From the NCBI GenBank assembly GCA_013400115.1, contig VXBP01003514.1, forward strand, positions 193,888-257,887: a stretch of DNA of 64,000 nucleotides. Reading direction: 5' to 3'. The notes below the pieces were generated by a model. That model was not told the DNA's origin. It did no database searches and was given only the letters and a program-made list of their open reading frames with translations. Each line of letters starts with the position of its first letter. The first letter of the stretch is position 1. A program made the translations under genes and the position numbers. Below, one piece after another: positions 21,996-33,262 of the stretch. Source of the stretch: Rhinopomastus cyanomelas (Eukaryota > Chordata > Aves > Bucerotiformes > Rhinopomastidae).

Positions 21996-24900
21996 CTATT
22001 TCACTAAAGTCCATGGAAGTACAAAAGATCAATTCCATGCATGATGGACTTGTATCTTACATATAAAAATAAAACACTGCAGGCAGAAGTGCACTTTAAC
22101 TATTAAAGTTCTCCCTTCATGCTCAGTGACTGTTAGATCATGATCAGTCCAGAAAAGAGATTAACAGAACGACATTTAAATAACTGGGACTACAGTTTAA
22201 TGCATAAACTGAGGGACTTCCAAAGCAGATGGACTTAAAATTGTGCTGTTGTAGGTGTGCTAGTCCCTCTGCTATACAGCAGAAGTCTAGTTAATGAGAA
22301 GTTGAACAAGAGCTTTAAAACAATGAAGACAAGCTAAAAGGCAGCTGGCCACATGACTGATATTTGTAATAGATTTTTTCTTTTTTAGTTTGATTTGTAA
22401 TACTCTTTATTGTCTTAAAATGTTGTTTAAAACTGCTGTGGAGCTGCTCTGTCCCCGCAGCGATTCCTGGTTTGTTTTAGCAATGACGTTGCAGTTGTAT
22501 AATTATATTGCTAAATGAGATGATGAAATGTTTTCTCCAGCCTTATGTGGCTGAGGTGACTTCATCATGATGGACTGTGTGACATGAAGCAATAACTACA
22601 ACCTGAGAATCAAATCTAAGCAGATACATCTGACCTCAAGGATTGGAGACGCTGTCTGAATGTAAGCCTTTGAGCCTACTGATCTCCAAGGCTTGTGCTC
22701 TGTGCATATGCCTCCAGAGAGGGCCATTTTCCCAGTGATGCCTCCATCCTGGCTGTATTTGTTTACTTTTTGCCTTATCCAGGTTGAATTTGATCTAGCT
22801 ATCTCTGTCTGGGAACTACTGTTGTGTAGGCATTGCAATATCCTATTTATATCACCGGTGACATTAATGGTAAACGGGACACATTAGTAGCATCGCAAGT
22901 GAGTTGTCAGATGTTGAGGCCATGACTTCTCTTTATCTCTCCAGATGACAGCAAGTAAATATTTTGAGTTAGGGACTTAGATAGAAGTCTTTGATCTTCA
23001 TGTGTGCCCTGCAAAAGCTTTTGGACTCTAGCAGAGAGGAGCAGGCATCAGTCACGCTAACAGACAGCTGTCAGAGGAAGCCAAGTCATCTATAATTGGC
23101 AGCACCTTTCTTCACTGATTGATGAAATTTGGCTAAGAAGCTGAAAATTATCACCCTGTCTTTTGCAGGCTTCAAGCCTGTGAAAGGGGCAAGGGAATTC
23201 AAGTTACTGGCAGCTCCGAGCACTTTTATTGACTGGGTGCTTGTCAAAGGGGACTGACCGAAAGATCAGAGATGACCTGGCTGACCGGGCGCAGGTTGTT
23301 GTTTTAGTTTCAGCTTCTGTGCTTTTGGAGTCACCAGAGATAAGAAGAGGAAAACACACAGGAGGGAAACGACCTGCCTTGTTGGACATAACAATCACCC
23401 TGGCAGGAATTTTTGTTGATATGAAGTTAGAAATCTTTAACCCCATCCAGCAAAGCTTTGGCCCATGGAAATTAGCGGAAATTCAGTGTGGCTAACCACA
23501 GAGGTAGGAAACCTCCATGATAACTGCTGGGCATGAAGCTACGTGTTCCCTTTATAATTTCCAAGTGACAAATCCAGCTGCTGGGCACGGATTAAGTGAA
23601 CTATGGATTTCAGCTGCAGGTTTCTACTGGGGATGCCTCGTTCAGGTCTGGGGTTTATTAAAGCCCTGCAATGCCTTTACAGTTAGGCAAACAGTTCAAC
23701 CACTGAGAGTATCCACCCCTCAAGCTGTGCTCCCCTGCTTTGTAGAGTTCCCCGTGGAACTTTGTTTAGGTAAGCATCTAAGTTGTCCAAAATTTGTATC
23801 AAAATAGACATGAACAGGCGTTACCAGCCCTTTTTAACTATCTCCGTGCTCTGTGTGTATTAATCTTCTTCTATCAGCTAACACTTGCCAGGCAGTTACA
23901 GACATTAAAGCAGACACAGGGATTTTTAAATTCTGTAGTATGTAGCAGAGAAAATTCATTTTCCAGGCCTAAACTCTCATGGACATGGAGCAGTGAAACA
24001 TCCTTTGCTCTAAATGTGGTCTTTGAAGGTATCGCTGGCTCTTAAGAGCGTTGGGTTTGTTTTAACAAATTCTCTCTATGTTTTTCTGTCAACTTCTATT
24101 TTTCCTGTCAACCTCCAGTTTCCCATCTCTCCATCTCCGTGGCTTTGAAGCTTATCCGTGATAAAAGACAGCACTTGTGTCAAAATACACTAATGTCATT
24201 TTGACACACAAGTGCACAGCCTGGAAGCCATTTCGCTTGGCAGAATTATCTCCCCTGGCAGCCTGACCGCAGCCGAGCAGAGCTGCTGGGCACTCATGTG
24301 TATTTGTCCCACTCGTTTTGTCAGAGGTAAACCCTTGGGACTTTCATCAGCTCCCACGAAATAAACACCCATGCAAAGAACTCTGAAAAAACTTGCTCGG
24401 CTGAGACTGTTTTCTGGGAAACAGTTTCTTGTTAGTTTTGGGGGTTTAATTCAGGGCACCAGGGTAATCCAGGGAAATGATCGGCCGTGTCACACACAGC
24501 ATTTGCTCCTTTCCTTCCTTACTGTCTGCTAAATCAGTATGTGTTTAGTGAATGAAGTTGAATAACAGTTTGGAACTATTGCAGATCATCTCCTTGGAGT
24601 TTCTGAACAACTCTCTTGTGGTTCTGACTGTGGATCCTCTCTTTACTATTTCCTCTATAGCTTTTTTCCTTCAAGTGACAAATGATCTTGTTTGACTTCA
24701 GTACTGGATTTTGGGTCTAGATCCTCTTTGCAGAGCTGACAGGAGGAGACAAAGATTCTCATACCATCAGCTACATTGAACTGCGACCACAGACTATGAC
24801 ACAAAGTGTGAGATTTTGAACTTTGTTAAAATCAACCACTTTTTGCAATGAGATCTCAAACCGAGTAGCTACAGCCAGCGAGCACACTGACCTTTGTCTC

Positions 24901-26537
24901 AGCTGTAAGCTGTAAAATGACAGTGAAACCCCTCTTTGTCACCTCATGAAGGTTCTGTGAATTGATTAATTCACATTTCTGTTGCAATTAGTTATTGAAG
25001 TGATCAGCACAAGAAAAATGAGTGAGGAGTTTCCATCAGACTTTGGGTGATGATGGCAGTATACGCTGCTCACGAAACACTATACTACTACAGTTAGTTT
25101 TAAAGTGACACAGCTTTGCCTATTGAATGAATTACATGTAAGAGAAATTGAACTGGGGGATAAAATTAAAAAGGAGGAAAAATTACTTTTGTTTAAATAT
25201 TTTAGTACTTAAATAAGAGTCAGAAACTTGTGGAATTCCCAGATATTCCAAAAGCAAATATTTACTGCAAATGCCAGATGCTGTGTGTTTTAATCTACTG
25301 AATAGCACAGTAAGGAATTGTTTGTAAAAAGTTATTGCTTTGCATTAGTGTTAGATCCAGGTTTAAACTCCTTTTCTTGAACTCAATATGAGTTGCAGAC
25401 TCAATATCAAGCATCAGGTTGAGTCTGCATCAAGATATGAGGAGTGTGGAAAAAGACAAAGCAACTAGAAGCAAATCCTCTCTCTGTTAAAGGGGAGAAG
25501 TTGCTGTTAACTTCCCCAGAGTTCAGACTCATTCCCTAGTGGGTTTTACAAATCCAGAACACATGTCATGAGACAAGGTCTTCTTTACAACAAGGCAGCA
25601 AGGCTGAGGAAACCATGGGAATGAAACAAAGGCTGACAATGATCAGAGCAGCTTTTCCTCGAATGATAAAACTACTTCATATTTAGGACAAAATTAGTAA
25701 GAAGTGAGGTTTTGTCACATTACTGAGAATGGATTAACTCAGAGCACGAAGAGAACAAACCGCTGCCGCACAGAAGTCTGAGGGAGCTTTTCATAAAAAG
25801 ACCCTTTTATGTTTGCGTTTCGCTCAGTGATTCTTGGTATCTCATGCATCCTAATATCCGTAGAAAGAAGGAAGATCCTTGTCTCTCCAAGAGCTGAAAG
25901 CAAGTGACTGCAATAAGAAAACAGTTGCAATATCTCAATACAGCATTGTTATGGCAATTAATTTTAAAACATGACTTAGAGAACCACAAAGGCCTCATCA
26001 TGCTCTCAGACTGTGTCCGATGCCTGGCTCTCTGCCTTGCCTCCATCTGCATCACATAATGAGTGATGTTTTACTAGGAAATATTTAGGGCAACAAATCA
26101 ACCCTTCTACAGAACAGAAACAAAATCCTTCCCGTGTATTCTGAGAAGACTTTGCACTCTGGAAATCAGTTAAGAAATCCATTTTCTAGTCATGAGTGCT
26201 AACACAGATTTAGACACGTGTGGTAGATAAGTATTCACACCTGCCACTGGCAAAGTAAACAGCAACTGGGATCATCATTTCATTAGTACCTTGATAAATG
26301 ATGAAGTCTACAGGGTTTTCTTCCTTTTGAGCATTTTATAATGCAAACAAATTACTGATGTGTGCCAATATCCTTCAGAATATCCAAGCATTTGGGTAGT
26401 GCTTTCCCAGATGAGCAAGTTCTGACTCTTTCAGTAACTCAGAAAATAGTGTGAAGGCCTAAAGAACTGCAAATCAGAAGTGCTGTGAGTTTAATTTAGT
26501 CTTGGGTCTACAGGAGATTACAGCCAATGACACTGTA
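21996..26537. other. Unique non-coding sequence, 4.5 kb with no CR1
   Basis: This is the longest wholly CR1-free stretch that is bounded by CR1 on both sides. It holds the inverted repeat at 24171-24215 and a TGATTGAT octamer at 23116-23123. No coding exon is recognisable. The lack of CR1 and the unique-looking sequence around 23050-23500 would suit a conserved non-coding element, but I cannot test conservation. Confidence 0.55.
24171..24215. repeat. Inverted repeat with 16-bp stem and 11-nt loop
   Basis: The left arm GCACTTGTGTCAAAAT pairs with the right arm ATTTTGACACACAAGTGC, apart from a 2-nt bulge in the right arm. The loop is 24187-24197. The stem does not extend outward, so it is shorter than a normal microRNA precursor. 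Confidence 0.85.
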
Positions 26538-26750
26538 TCACAAAGTCACAGAACATTAGGGATTGGAAGGGACCTCGAAAGATCATCCAGTCCAATCCCT
26601 CCACCACAGCAGGATTCTCTAGATCAAGACACACAGGAACATGTCCAAGTGGGTTTTGAGTGTCTCCAGAGAAGGAGATTCCACAACGCCCCCTGCGCAG
26701 CCCCTTCCAGGCCTCTGTCACCCTCACCATGAAGAAATTCCTTCTCATTT
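26538..26750 (-). mobile_element. CR1 LINE fragment, type A
   Basis: Antisense start TCACAAAGTCACAGAACATT, body through CACCATGAAGAAATTCCTTC, truncated near 26750. Confidence 0.93.
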
Positions 26751-28116
26751 CTTATTAGACTCTGCTCATTTCCCCCAAAGGGTCAGTGTCAATTTTGATT
26801 ATTGGGAAGAGAGAAAAACTCCACTGCTTGCTTTGCAAGAATGAACTCCTGAAGCACAGTGATAATGCACTGTTGTTGTACATGCAGAAGGCTGTGAAAA
26901 CAAGATCCCACTGTTGGTGTTTCCCTTCGCCTCTTTCTTAAAATAAAGATCATAAACTTGAGCAGATGATCTGGAAAGAAATGAGGTGAGGCGAGCTACC
27001 TGATTTCTCTACAAATACACAGTTTAGCTCAGAACCAGTGGACTAAAAGTCAGGAAACAACTAAGAAGAAAGTGTTTCTTCCATGCAGGCCAACATAAGA
27101 AGTGAGAGGATGTGGCCATATGCTTCAGCAGTAGCACAAAGACCTCACAGCAGCATCTTGCAGAGGAACTTGCATAAAATGGACAAAGCTCATTAAAGCA
27201 GAGCACAGGGAGGTCTGCTGCTTATGCTGCCCTAGTTGTCACAACAGCTGGCTAAATTCAACCACAATTGTAGTGGACAGCAGCAGTTGGGGGCCTTGCT
27301 TGGTGTCTGGCCACAAGGGACCGCTACTATAACCTGTCATCACTCATCTAATGAGCTTGAAACTAGAGCAAAGACTTCTTGGCCACACTTTACTATCTTT
27401 AGAAGGGGTGGCATGAGCCCGCAACTGCTGTGTGTGGCAGGCCCAGTTGGAGCTGAGCTGTGGGTACTGATGACAGAGTGTCGGGATCAATTCGCACGTT
27501 TAATCCCAGGCTCAGAGCGGGCAGACGCTGTTGAGTCTCATTGTTGAAGCACACGTGTGCTTTTTCTAGTTTAAACTTTAAAAGCACATGTAAGTCTCTG
27601 AAGCCCTGGTTTTCAAACCAGATTAAAGCACCCAGCATCTTGCTCTCAGAAGCTCACCCATTGCATGGTCAGTTTTCTTCTTTCGTTTATCAGCTGTATG
27701 GTGGGATAAAACCTGAGACTAAACAATGTGTGTTTATAAATGCCAGGGGTTGACCTCCATCATGCATGGATCAACTGAGAGTAAACGTGTTACAGCATCA
27801 GCAACTGCACGATGATTTAAGAATATAAAGTCCTGAGCTGTAAAAAAAGCCCTGAATAACATCCATAACATCCATAACTTTGTCTGCAGTCACAGGCTCC
27901 TGATACATCAGCCAGGGTTTTGTTGCTAGACTTTTTCGTCCCAGGCTGACTGCAGTTTGGCAGCTCTGACCTGCTCTTTGTGTCTTTCCCGTGGTGCCTG
28001 GGTGATAAGCCAGGTTTGGGGGTTACCTGAGGATTTCACCCAGAAGGTGACTAGCATGTTCACTTGCCATAGGGAACCAAAACATTTTAAAGGAATTTTT
28101 CGAGGGGGAAGGAGAC

Positions 28117-28164
28117 AAGAATTTTAAATCTTAATGAATGATGAAGAATTTTAAATCTTAATGA
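28117..28164. repeat. 21-bp direct duplication, 27-bp period
   Basis: AAGAATTTTAAATCTTAATG occurs at 28117 and again at 28144 without change, followed by A in both. The 6-bp spacer is ATGATG. Confidence 0.93.
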
Positions 28165-28435
28165 TGTTCTTAACTTTTCTGCACCCAGAGCTTTTCCTGA
28201 TAGGCAATTCACTCCATGAACAATCCGGGCTCTGCACATTCCTGGTTACAGGAGCTGACAAAACAAGGGGAAAACCTTAAAAACCTTTTTACCTCCCTGT
28301 GATTTCAGCAGCCAGGGTTGTGCTGCTCCTGGACTGGCTCCTGCTCAGAGCCTGTTTCCATGCCAACTGGTGAGGCCTCTTCATTAACTGCGGACAGCTG
28401 GCTGGGAACTCCAATTACAGCCCCATCACTGCAGC

Positions 28436-28465
28436 TGCATGTGCATGTGCATGTGCACGCGCACG
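28436..28465. repeat. Alternating purine-pyrimidine tract (GCATGT hexamers)
   Basis: Thirty bases alternate pyrimidine and purine without a break, from TGCATGTGCATG through GCACGCGCACG. Such tracts, especially with CG and TG steps, can adopt Z-DNA under negative supercoiling. Confidence 0.88.
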
Positions 28466-28604
28466 GCTTTAGGAGCATGAATGTGCTGCTCACACACTTC
28501 CAGTTGGTGATGAATGTACATGCTTGGAGGATTACTCTTCCTTCTGATCATTGCAACACCTTCAGGTGCTGTGCAGGCTCTGGTGAGGACCATCTCTGCC
28601 AGGA

Positions 28605-28790
28605 ATTGGATATCAGGAAAAAATCCTTCACAGAAAGAGTGGTGAGGCCTTGGAACAGGCTGCCTAGGGAGTGGTGGAGGCACTGTCCCTGGAGATGTTC
28701 AAAAAGCAGGCAGACAGGGTGTTTAGGAGATGGTGTAGTGGTTAGGTGGACAGTTGAACTTGATGATATTGAAGGTCTTTTCCAACCTTG
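28605..28790 (+). mobile_element. CR1 LINE fragment, type C, with an ATG-rich tail
   Basis: Body segments GAACAGGCTGCCTAGGGAGT, CCCTGGAGATGTTCAAAAAG, TTGAACTTGATGATATTGAA and GGTCTTTTCCAACCTTGACA identify a CR1 3' end. Instead of ATTCTRTG repeats it runs into ATGATGATGAG at 28791-28821. Confidence 0.85.
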
Positions 28791-28821
28791 ACAATGATGA
28801 TGAGATGATGATGATGGTGAA
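28791..28821. repeat. ATG-rich trinucleotide repeat at the CR1 3' end
   Basis: ATGATGATGAGATGATGATG with one interruption, directly at the position of the CR1 tail. It probably arose by slippage within or after the tail. Confidence 0.85.
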
Positions 28822-30364
28822 GGCCACCCTGGCCAGAGCACAGTGTGATCTACCTTATGTTGGCAGAGTTGGGCAGGATGGAGGCAGAGAAAACACTTTC
28901 CTTGGCAGAAGACAATGCTGTCTGCTTCACAAGTTCTGTGTTCAGTGACCCCTTTCAAACAAGCCAAAGGGTACAGCAGCAAGAACAGCAGGGGGGGAAT
29001 AACTGTGTATTATTCATATCTCAGCATATTTAGCTTCAGGCTCTTGCTGAACCTCAGCGTGAGTTATTACCCACTGAATCAAGCCTTAGGCTAGTTCAAT
29101 TATAGGAACATCTTATTAAATGGGAAGGAAATGAGAAAGAAAATTAAGACAATATTCCTGGAGTACCATCTGTGTGGGTATCTGGAGCTCATTACAGGTT
29201 TCAGATCTTACAATTAGCTATCGCAAATGCCTCATCAGCAAGCATCCAGGATTAATCTTTAGCTCAGAAGACATTCACGCAGATACGCTTCTCCAGAGCT
29301 AGCATCCAAATTCTGCAAGGGTTGATTTGGTATCTTGGGTTTTGCAGCTTCTGTACTACTCAATGGGAAGCCAAATGCCATGCAGCTTCTGTTTCCTCCT
29401 TCAAATGCCAGGCAGCAGAGGACAATGCCATCAGGTAAAGGGAATTTTGGGCTTTACTTCTGCCCTTCGTGTTCCTACAAGTATTTGTAGTCCAAAATCA
29501 CATTGCTTTGGGAAGCTGCTTCCCTCTTGTCTAAAACTAAGGGTGAAGACACTCCACAAGCACCCTGTACCTCATTACCCATGGGAACTGGAAGGCTCCT
29601 GTCAGCATCCTCTGCTGAAGCTGCAGTGGAGCTTCAACAGCAGTCAAACCATGTAGAAGAAAACAGGAGAAAGGATTGGTAACTCCAACACACGTTCACA
29701 CGTGCAAGGAGAATCAAGAGGCAGTTGTCTTTTTTCTTCTCACCCAATTCATGTCGCCAAGTGAGGCACAAGGGCAGCTCAGCCTGCACCACACCTGCTC
29801 CAGCAACTTGATTCCTTCAAACACACACAGCAACCATGGCACACAAACCTCTCTGACCCGAAGCTGAGATGGAGCCCGAGATGGAGATACAGTGAGAAAA
29901 AGTGTTAATCACCTCGAAAGCAAAACGTTCATGAAGACCAACCCTAACTGGACACGAGAAACTTCGATTTCAGCGCACTGTGTCGAGGCTGCCATCTGGT
30001 GACAGCGGGCAGAATCCGGGCACCGAGCTCTCTGCTGTTGGCGAGTGCCTTCTGCGCGGTGATGGTTGCACTGCGTCCGTCTGCTGCGCACACAAAGCAG
30101 AACAACCTACTGGGAAGCACTTTGGCAGAGTCTTACTCAAGACTGAACCGAAACAGCAAAAGTAGCAGCTGGAAGGATTGACAGTCATTTCTTTTTCCAT
30201 AATTAACTTTTAGACAGAACTCAAGCAAGATCATTTTTCTTTATCTGAAGTGCAGAGACTATGTATTTGAGCATTTTCATCTCTTCTTTAAAACTAACAC
30301 TTCAGCATAAACTTCAATTCCTTAAATTGTCAAAAATGTCATTTTGAGATATTATTGTGAACAC
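28822..30364. other. Unique sequence with a CpG cluster at about 29955-30088
   Basis: The first 1.1 kb shows nothing notable. From 29955 to 30088 there are about 13 CpG dinucleotides in 135 bp, with a CTCF-like motif inside. Overlapping 60-codon frames on both strands reflect the high GC and carry no recognised domain. Confidence 0.6.
29989..30002 (-). promoter_or_regulatory. Candidate CTCF binding motif
   Basis: On the minus strand the sequence is TCACCAGATGGCAG, matching CCASYAGRKGGCRS at 13 of 14 positions (first base differs). It lies at the centre of a local CpG cluster. Confidence 0.45.
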
Positions 30365-30594
30365 GGGAGGTTCCACATCAATCTGAGAAGGAACTTCCTC
30401 ACGGTGAGGGTGACAGAGCACTGGAAGGGGCTGCCCAGGGGGGTTGTGGAGTCTCCTTCTCTGGAGATGTTTAAAACCCACCTGGCCATGTTCCTGTGTG
30501 ACTTGGTCTAGGTGACCCTGCTCTGGCAGGGGGATTGGACTAGATGCTCTTTCGAGGTCCCTTCCAATCCCTAGTATTCTGTGATTCTGTGAAG
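30365..30594 (+). mobile_element. CR1 LINE fragment, type A
   Basis: Sense, from GGGAGGTTCCACATCAATCT through the intact tail ATTCTGTGATTCTGTGA. Close to the window's type A consensus and so possibly one of the younger copies. Confidence 0.95.
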
Positions 30595-31088
30595 TTCACA
30601 GCACGAGGCTGATATCATGGGTTGATTAAGAGTCAGGGGTGATTAATGCTGATGCTTTGGAAGAGTTTCAGCCAAATGCATTTCCATCAAAGTATGTTTT
30701 CTTAACTGGAGTCAAACATTTCATATCAGACTATTTTTTTAAGAAAACAAACCCGAGTGAAATTTCCCAGGGAAAGTTTGGTCAGCAAGTGTGAAAAAGT
30801 GGATGAGACACGATGTTGTACCCACGTTCTATTTCATTCTGGTTCAGAAGAAAATGAGGGGTTTAGTCTCAAGTTGTCTATGATGTTGCATTTACCTACA
30901 TGAATTGTATGCACAGATCAGCAAAGTGGGAGCCTGAAAAGATTCCAAGGTGGAGACAAGTCTCTTTTTTTGATACAGCAGAGATGTGGAGTCTTCCAAA
31001 GAGAAGAGGGCCATGCTCAAAACATTGGGACAAAGAGAGAGTTTGTGGCAATGCTCGGGGGGTGATGGGAAGGGAAAGACACTTCTGA
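30595..31088. other. Unique non-coding sequence
   Basis: Nothing recognised between two CR1 fragments. Confidence 0.55.
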
Positions 31089-31455
31089 TGCTCCGTCACC
31101 CTCACCGTGAAGAAGATCCTTCTCACATTGATGTGGAACCTCCTGTGTTCCAGCTCACACCCACTGCCCCTTGTCCCATCATTGGATGTCACTAGTACAG
31201 CCTGGCTCCTTTCTCCTGACACCCACCTTTCACATATTTATCAACATTGATGAGGTCACCCCTCAGTCTCCTTTTCTCCAAGCTCAAGAGACCCAGCTCC
31301 CTCAGCCTTTCTTCATCAGGGAGATGCTCCTCTCCCTTCATCATCTCTGTGGCTCTGTGCTGGACTCTCTCCAGCAGTTCTGTGTCCTTGTGGAACTGAT
31401 GGTCCCAGAAATGGACACAATATTCCAGATACGGTCTCACCAGGACAAAGTAGAA
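31089..31455 (-). mobile_element. CR1 LINE fragment, type A, lacking its 3' end
   Basis: Antisense order from CGTCACCCTCACCGTGAAGA to the 5'-side segment GGTCTCACCAGGAC. The roughly 220 bp of 3' sequence and tail expected on its left are absent; the left neighbour is unrelated. Since CR1 is copied from its 3' end, this loss must post-date insertion. The 135-codon minus-strand frame (31192-31599) is mostly sense CR1. Confidence 0.92.
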
Positions 31456-32754
31456 ATACACACTCTGTAGTAAGCCCTGGTGTGTGTTATTGTAAGAAGT
31501 ACAGCTGTTAACATTGGTTCTCAAAGGAAAGGACAAGAGGAATGAACAGATTAAGCAGAAGACAGTATGTGGCCTGTTCCTGCATTTCTCTCTCATCATA
31601 CCATAGAGATTTTATGATCTATCAGGGTTCATCAAAATAGTCTTGAAGCCCATATTCAGGCTGGATGTCGACTAGAGTAGATGGAAATTGTGAAGACCAA
31701 GTACTGAGACTCTGTCCACTGTGCTTTGAGCGGCAGGAGGGGGGTGAGATCTGCCCAGCCATGTGTCATCTTCCACTTGAGAACTAAGAGACGTTGCCCC
31801 AGCTTTGGGAAGCAGAGGATCTGCATCGCTATCAGATGACTTTAGACGCAGATTCTCCACATAGTTCTGCCTCTATCTCACCCAGATTGCTTTGAAGAAA
31901 AATCTCTGCTCATCACCAGGCAAAACAAAGAGCATAAATATGTTTGGAGACTAGAGCACTGTTGCTCCCCATAGCTGACTTATGATCTCTCTTCTTCTGA
32001 CATTATCAGTGCTGGAGGCTGCTCCAGGAAATACTGAAGGGGAATTTTGCTCTTAGTAAAGACAAACTGTGTGATTGGAAACACAAACTTTTCCCAGTGA
32101 GCACTCTGGGAAAAATGACTGGAATATAGTTTCAATATTATGAAAAGAACAAAATATGCTCCTTGTGTTTAGCTTATTTCACATTCTGACTATCTAAGGA
32201 GCTCAGTATTAAACTGCAGGGCCCTAGCTGGTTAGTCCTGCTCTCTTGAAAGATATTACCTGTGTACCTGGAGCAGGATAAATACTTACGCAGGAACTGC
32301 TTGTGCAGCAGGTAAATCCTTTATACATCAGGTACTTCCACGGCGTTAGTGGAGGTGAGTAAGGTAATAACAGTGGAACAAGAAAGTAAGCAAGGGGCTG
32401 GAGTGTAAAACTGATACCTAAAGCTGAACCACATGGAGTCTTGTTTTCAACAAGAGTTAGCAGTTAACTGAAAGCCATGAAGCAATCGATTACCTGTCTG
32501 CACTAGCATCCAACAATCCTTTGAAGTACTAACACCTGCAGTCTACTCTGTAGATATCACTGGAAATTTTACAGTTTCCCTTTGTCAAAAGGTTCTGTGC
32601 CTTTGTTTCCCTGAAGGTTTTTGCTTTCACATATCTAAAACATCTAAATCTGAAAATAGCAGAAGAACATCAATATTTGAAACGACTGCTGAGATGTCAA
32701 AATATATACTGATGATTCATTCTGGTTCAGAAAGATGTCAAAGCAAAGAACCTG
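31456..32754. other. Unique non-coding sequence
   Basis: AT-rich and unremarkable. No repeat or coding feature recognised. Confidence 0.55.
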
Positions 32755-33262
32755 CTCTGGGAAGTTCATGGACTGACCTGTTAGAGAGTGGTGGAAGAGA
32801 AAAGGACCTAGGGGTCCTGGTGGCCAGCAGGGTGACCATGACCCAGCAATGGGTCCTAGTGGCCAAGAAGGCTAACAGCATCCTGGAGTAGATCAGAAGG
32901 GGGGTGGTGAAACCATGTCTGTAATCTTGCATCACCTTGTGAAGGGTGGGTGTCAGGAGGATGGAGCCAGGCTCTGCTCGGTGACATCCAATGATAGGAC
33001 AAGGGGCAGTGGGTGTGAGCTGGAACAGAGGAGGTTCCACATCACTATGAGAAGGAACTTCTTCCCAGTGCGGGTGCCAGAGCCCTGGAAGGGGCTGCCC
33101 AGGGGGGTTGTGGAGTCTCCTTCTCTGGAGACATTTAAACCCACCTGGATGTGTTTCTGTGCGACTCGATCTAGGGGATCCTGCTGCGGCTGGGGGCTTG
33201 GACTGGATGATCTTTTGAAGCCCTTTCCAGTCCCTAATGTTCTGTGATTGTCTGTGACCCAT
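32755..33262 (+). mobile_element. CR1 LINE fragment, type A, with internal deletion
   Basis: Sense. It begins further 5' than most copies (GGACTGACCTGTTAGAGAGT, CCAGCAGGGTGACCATGACC). A deletion around 32900-32943 removes the stretch from the GGTGGTTAGCAGATC region to GGGTGGGTGTCAGG. The rest runs to the tail TTCTGTGATTGTCTGTGAC. The 174-codon antisense frame is not a gene. Confidence 0.93.

Larger units (their letters stand above)
26751..28604. other. Unique sequence with small tandem duplications
   Basis: Holds an 11-bp tandem (AACATCCATAACATCCATAAC) near 27857, the 21-bp duplicate at 28117-28164 and the alternating purine-pyrimidine tract at 28436-28465. No coding feature recognised. Confidence 0.55.
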
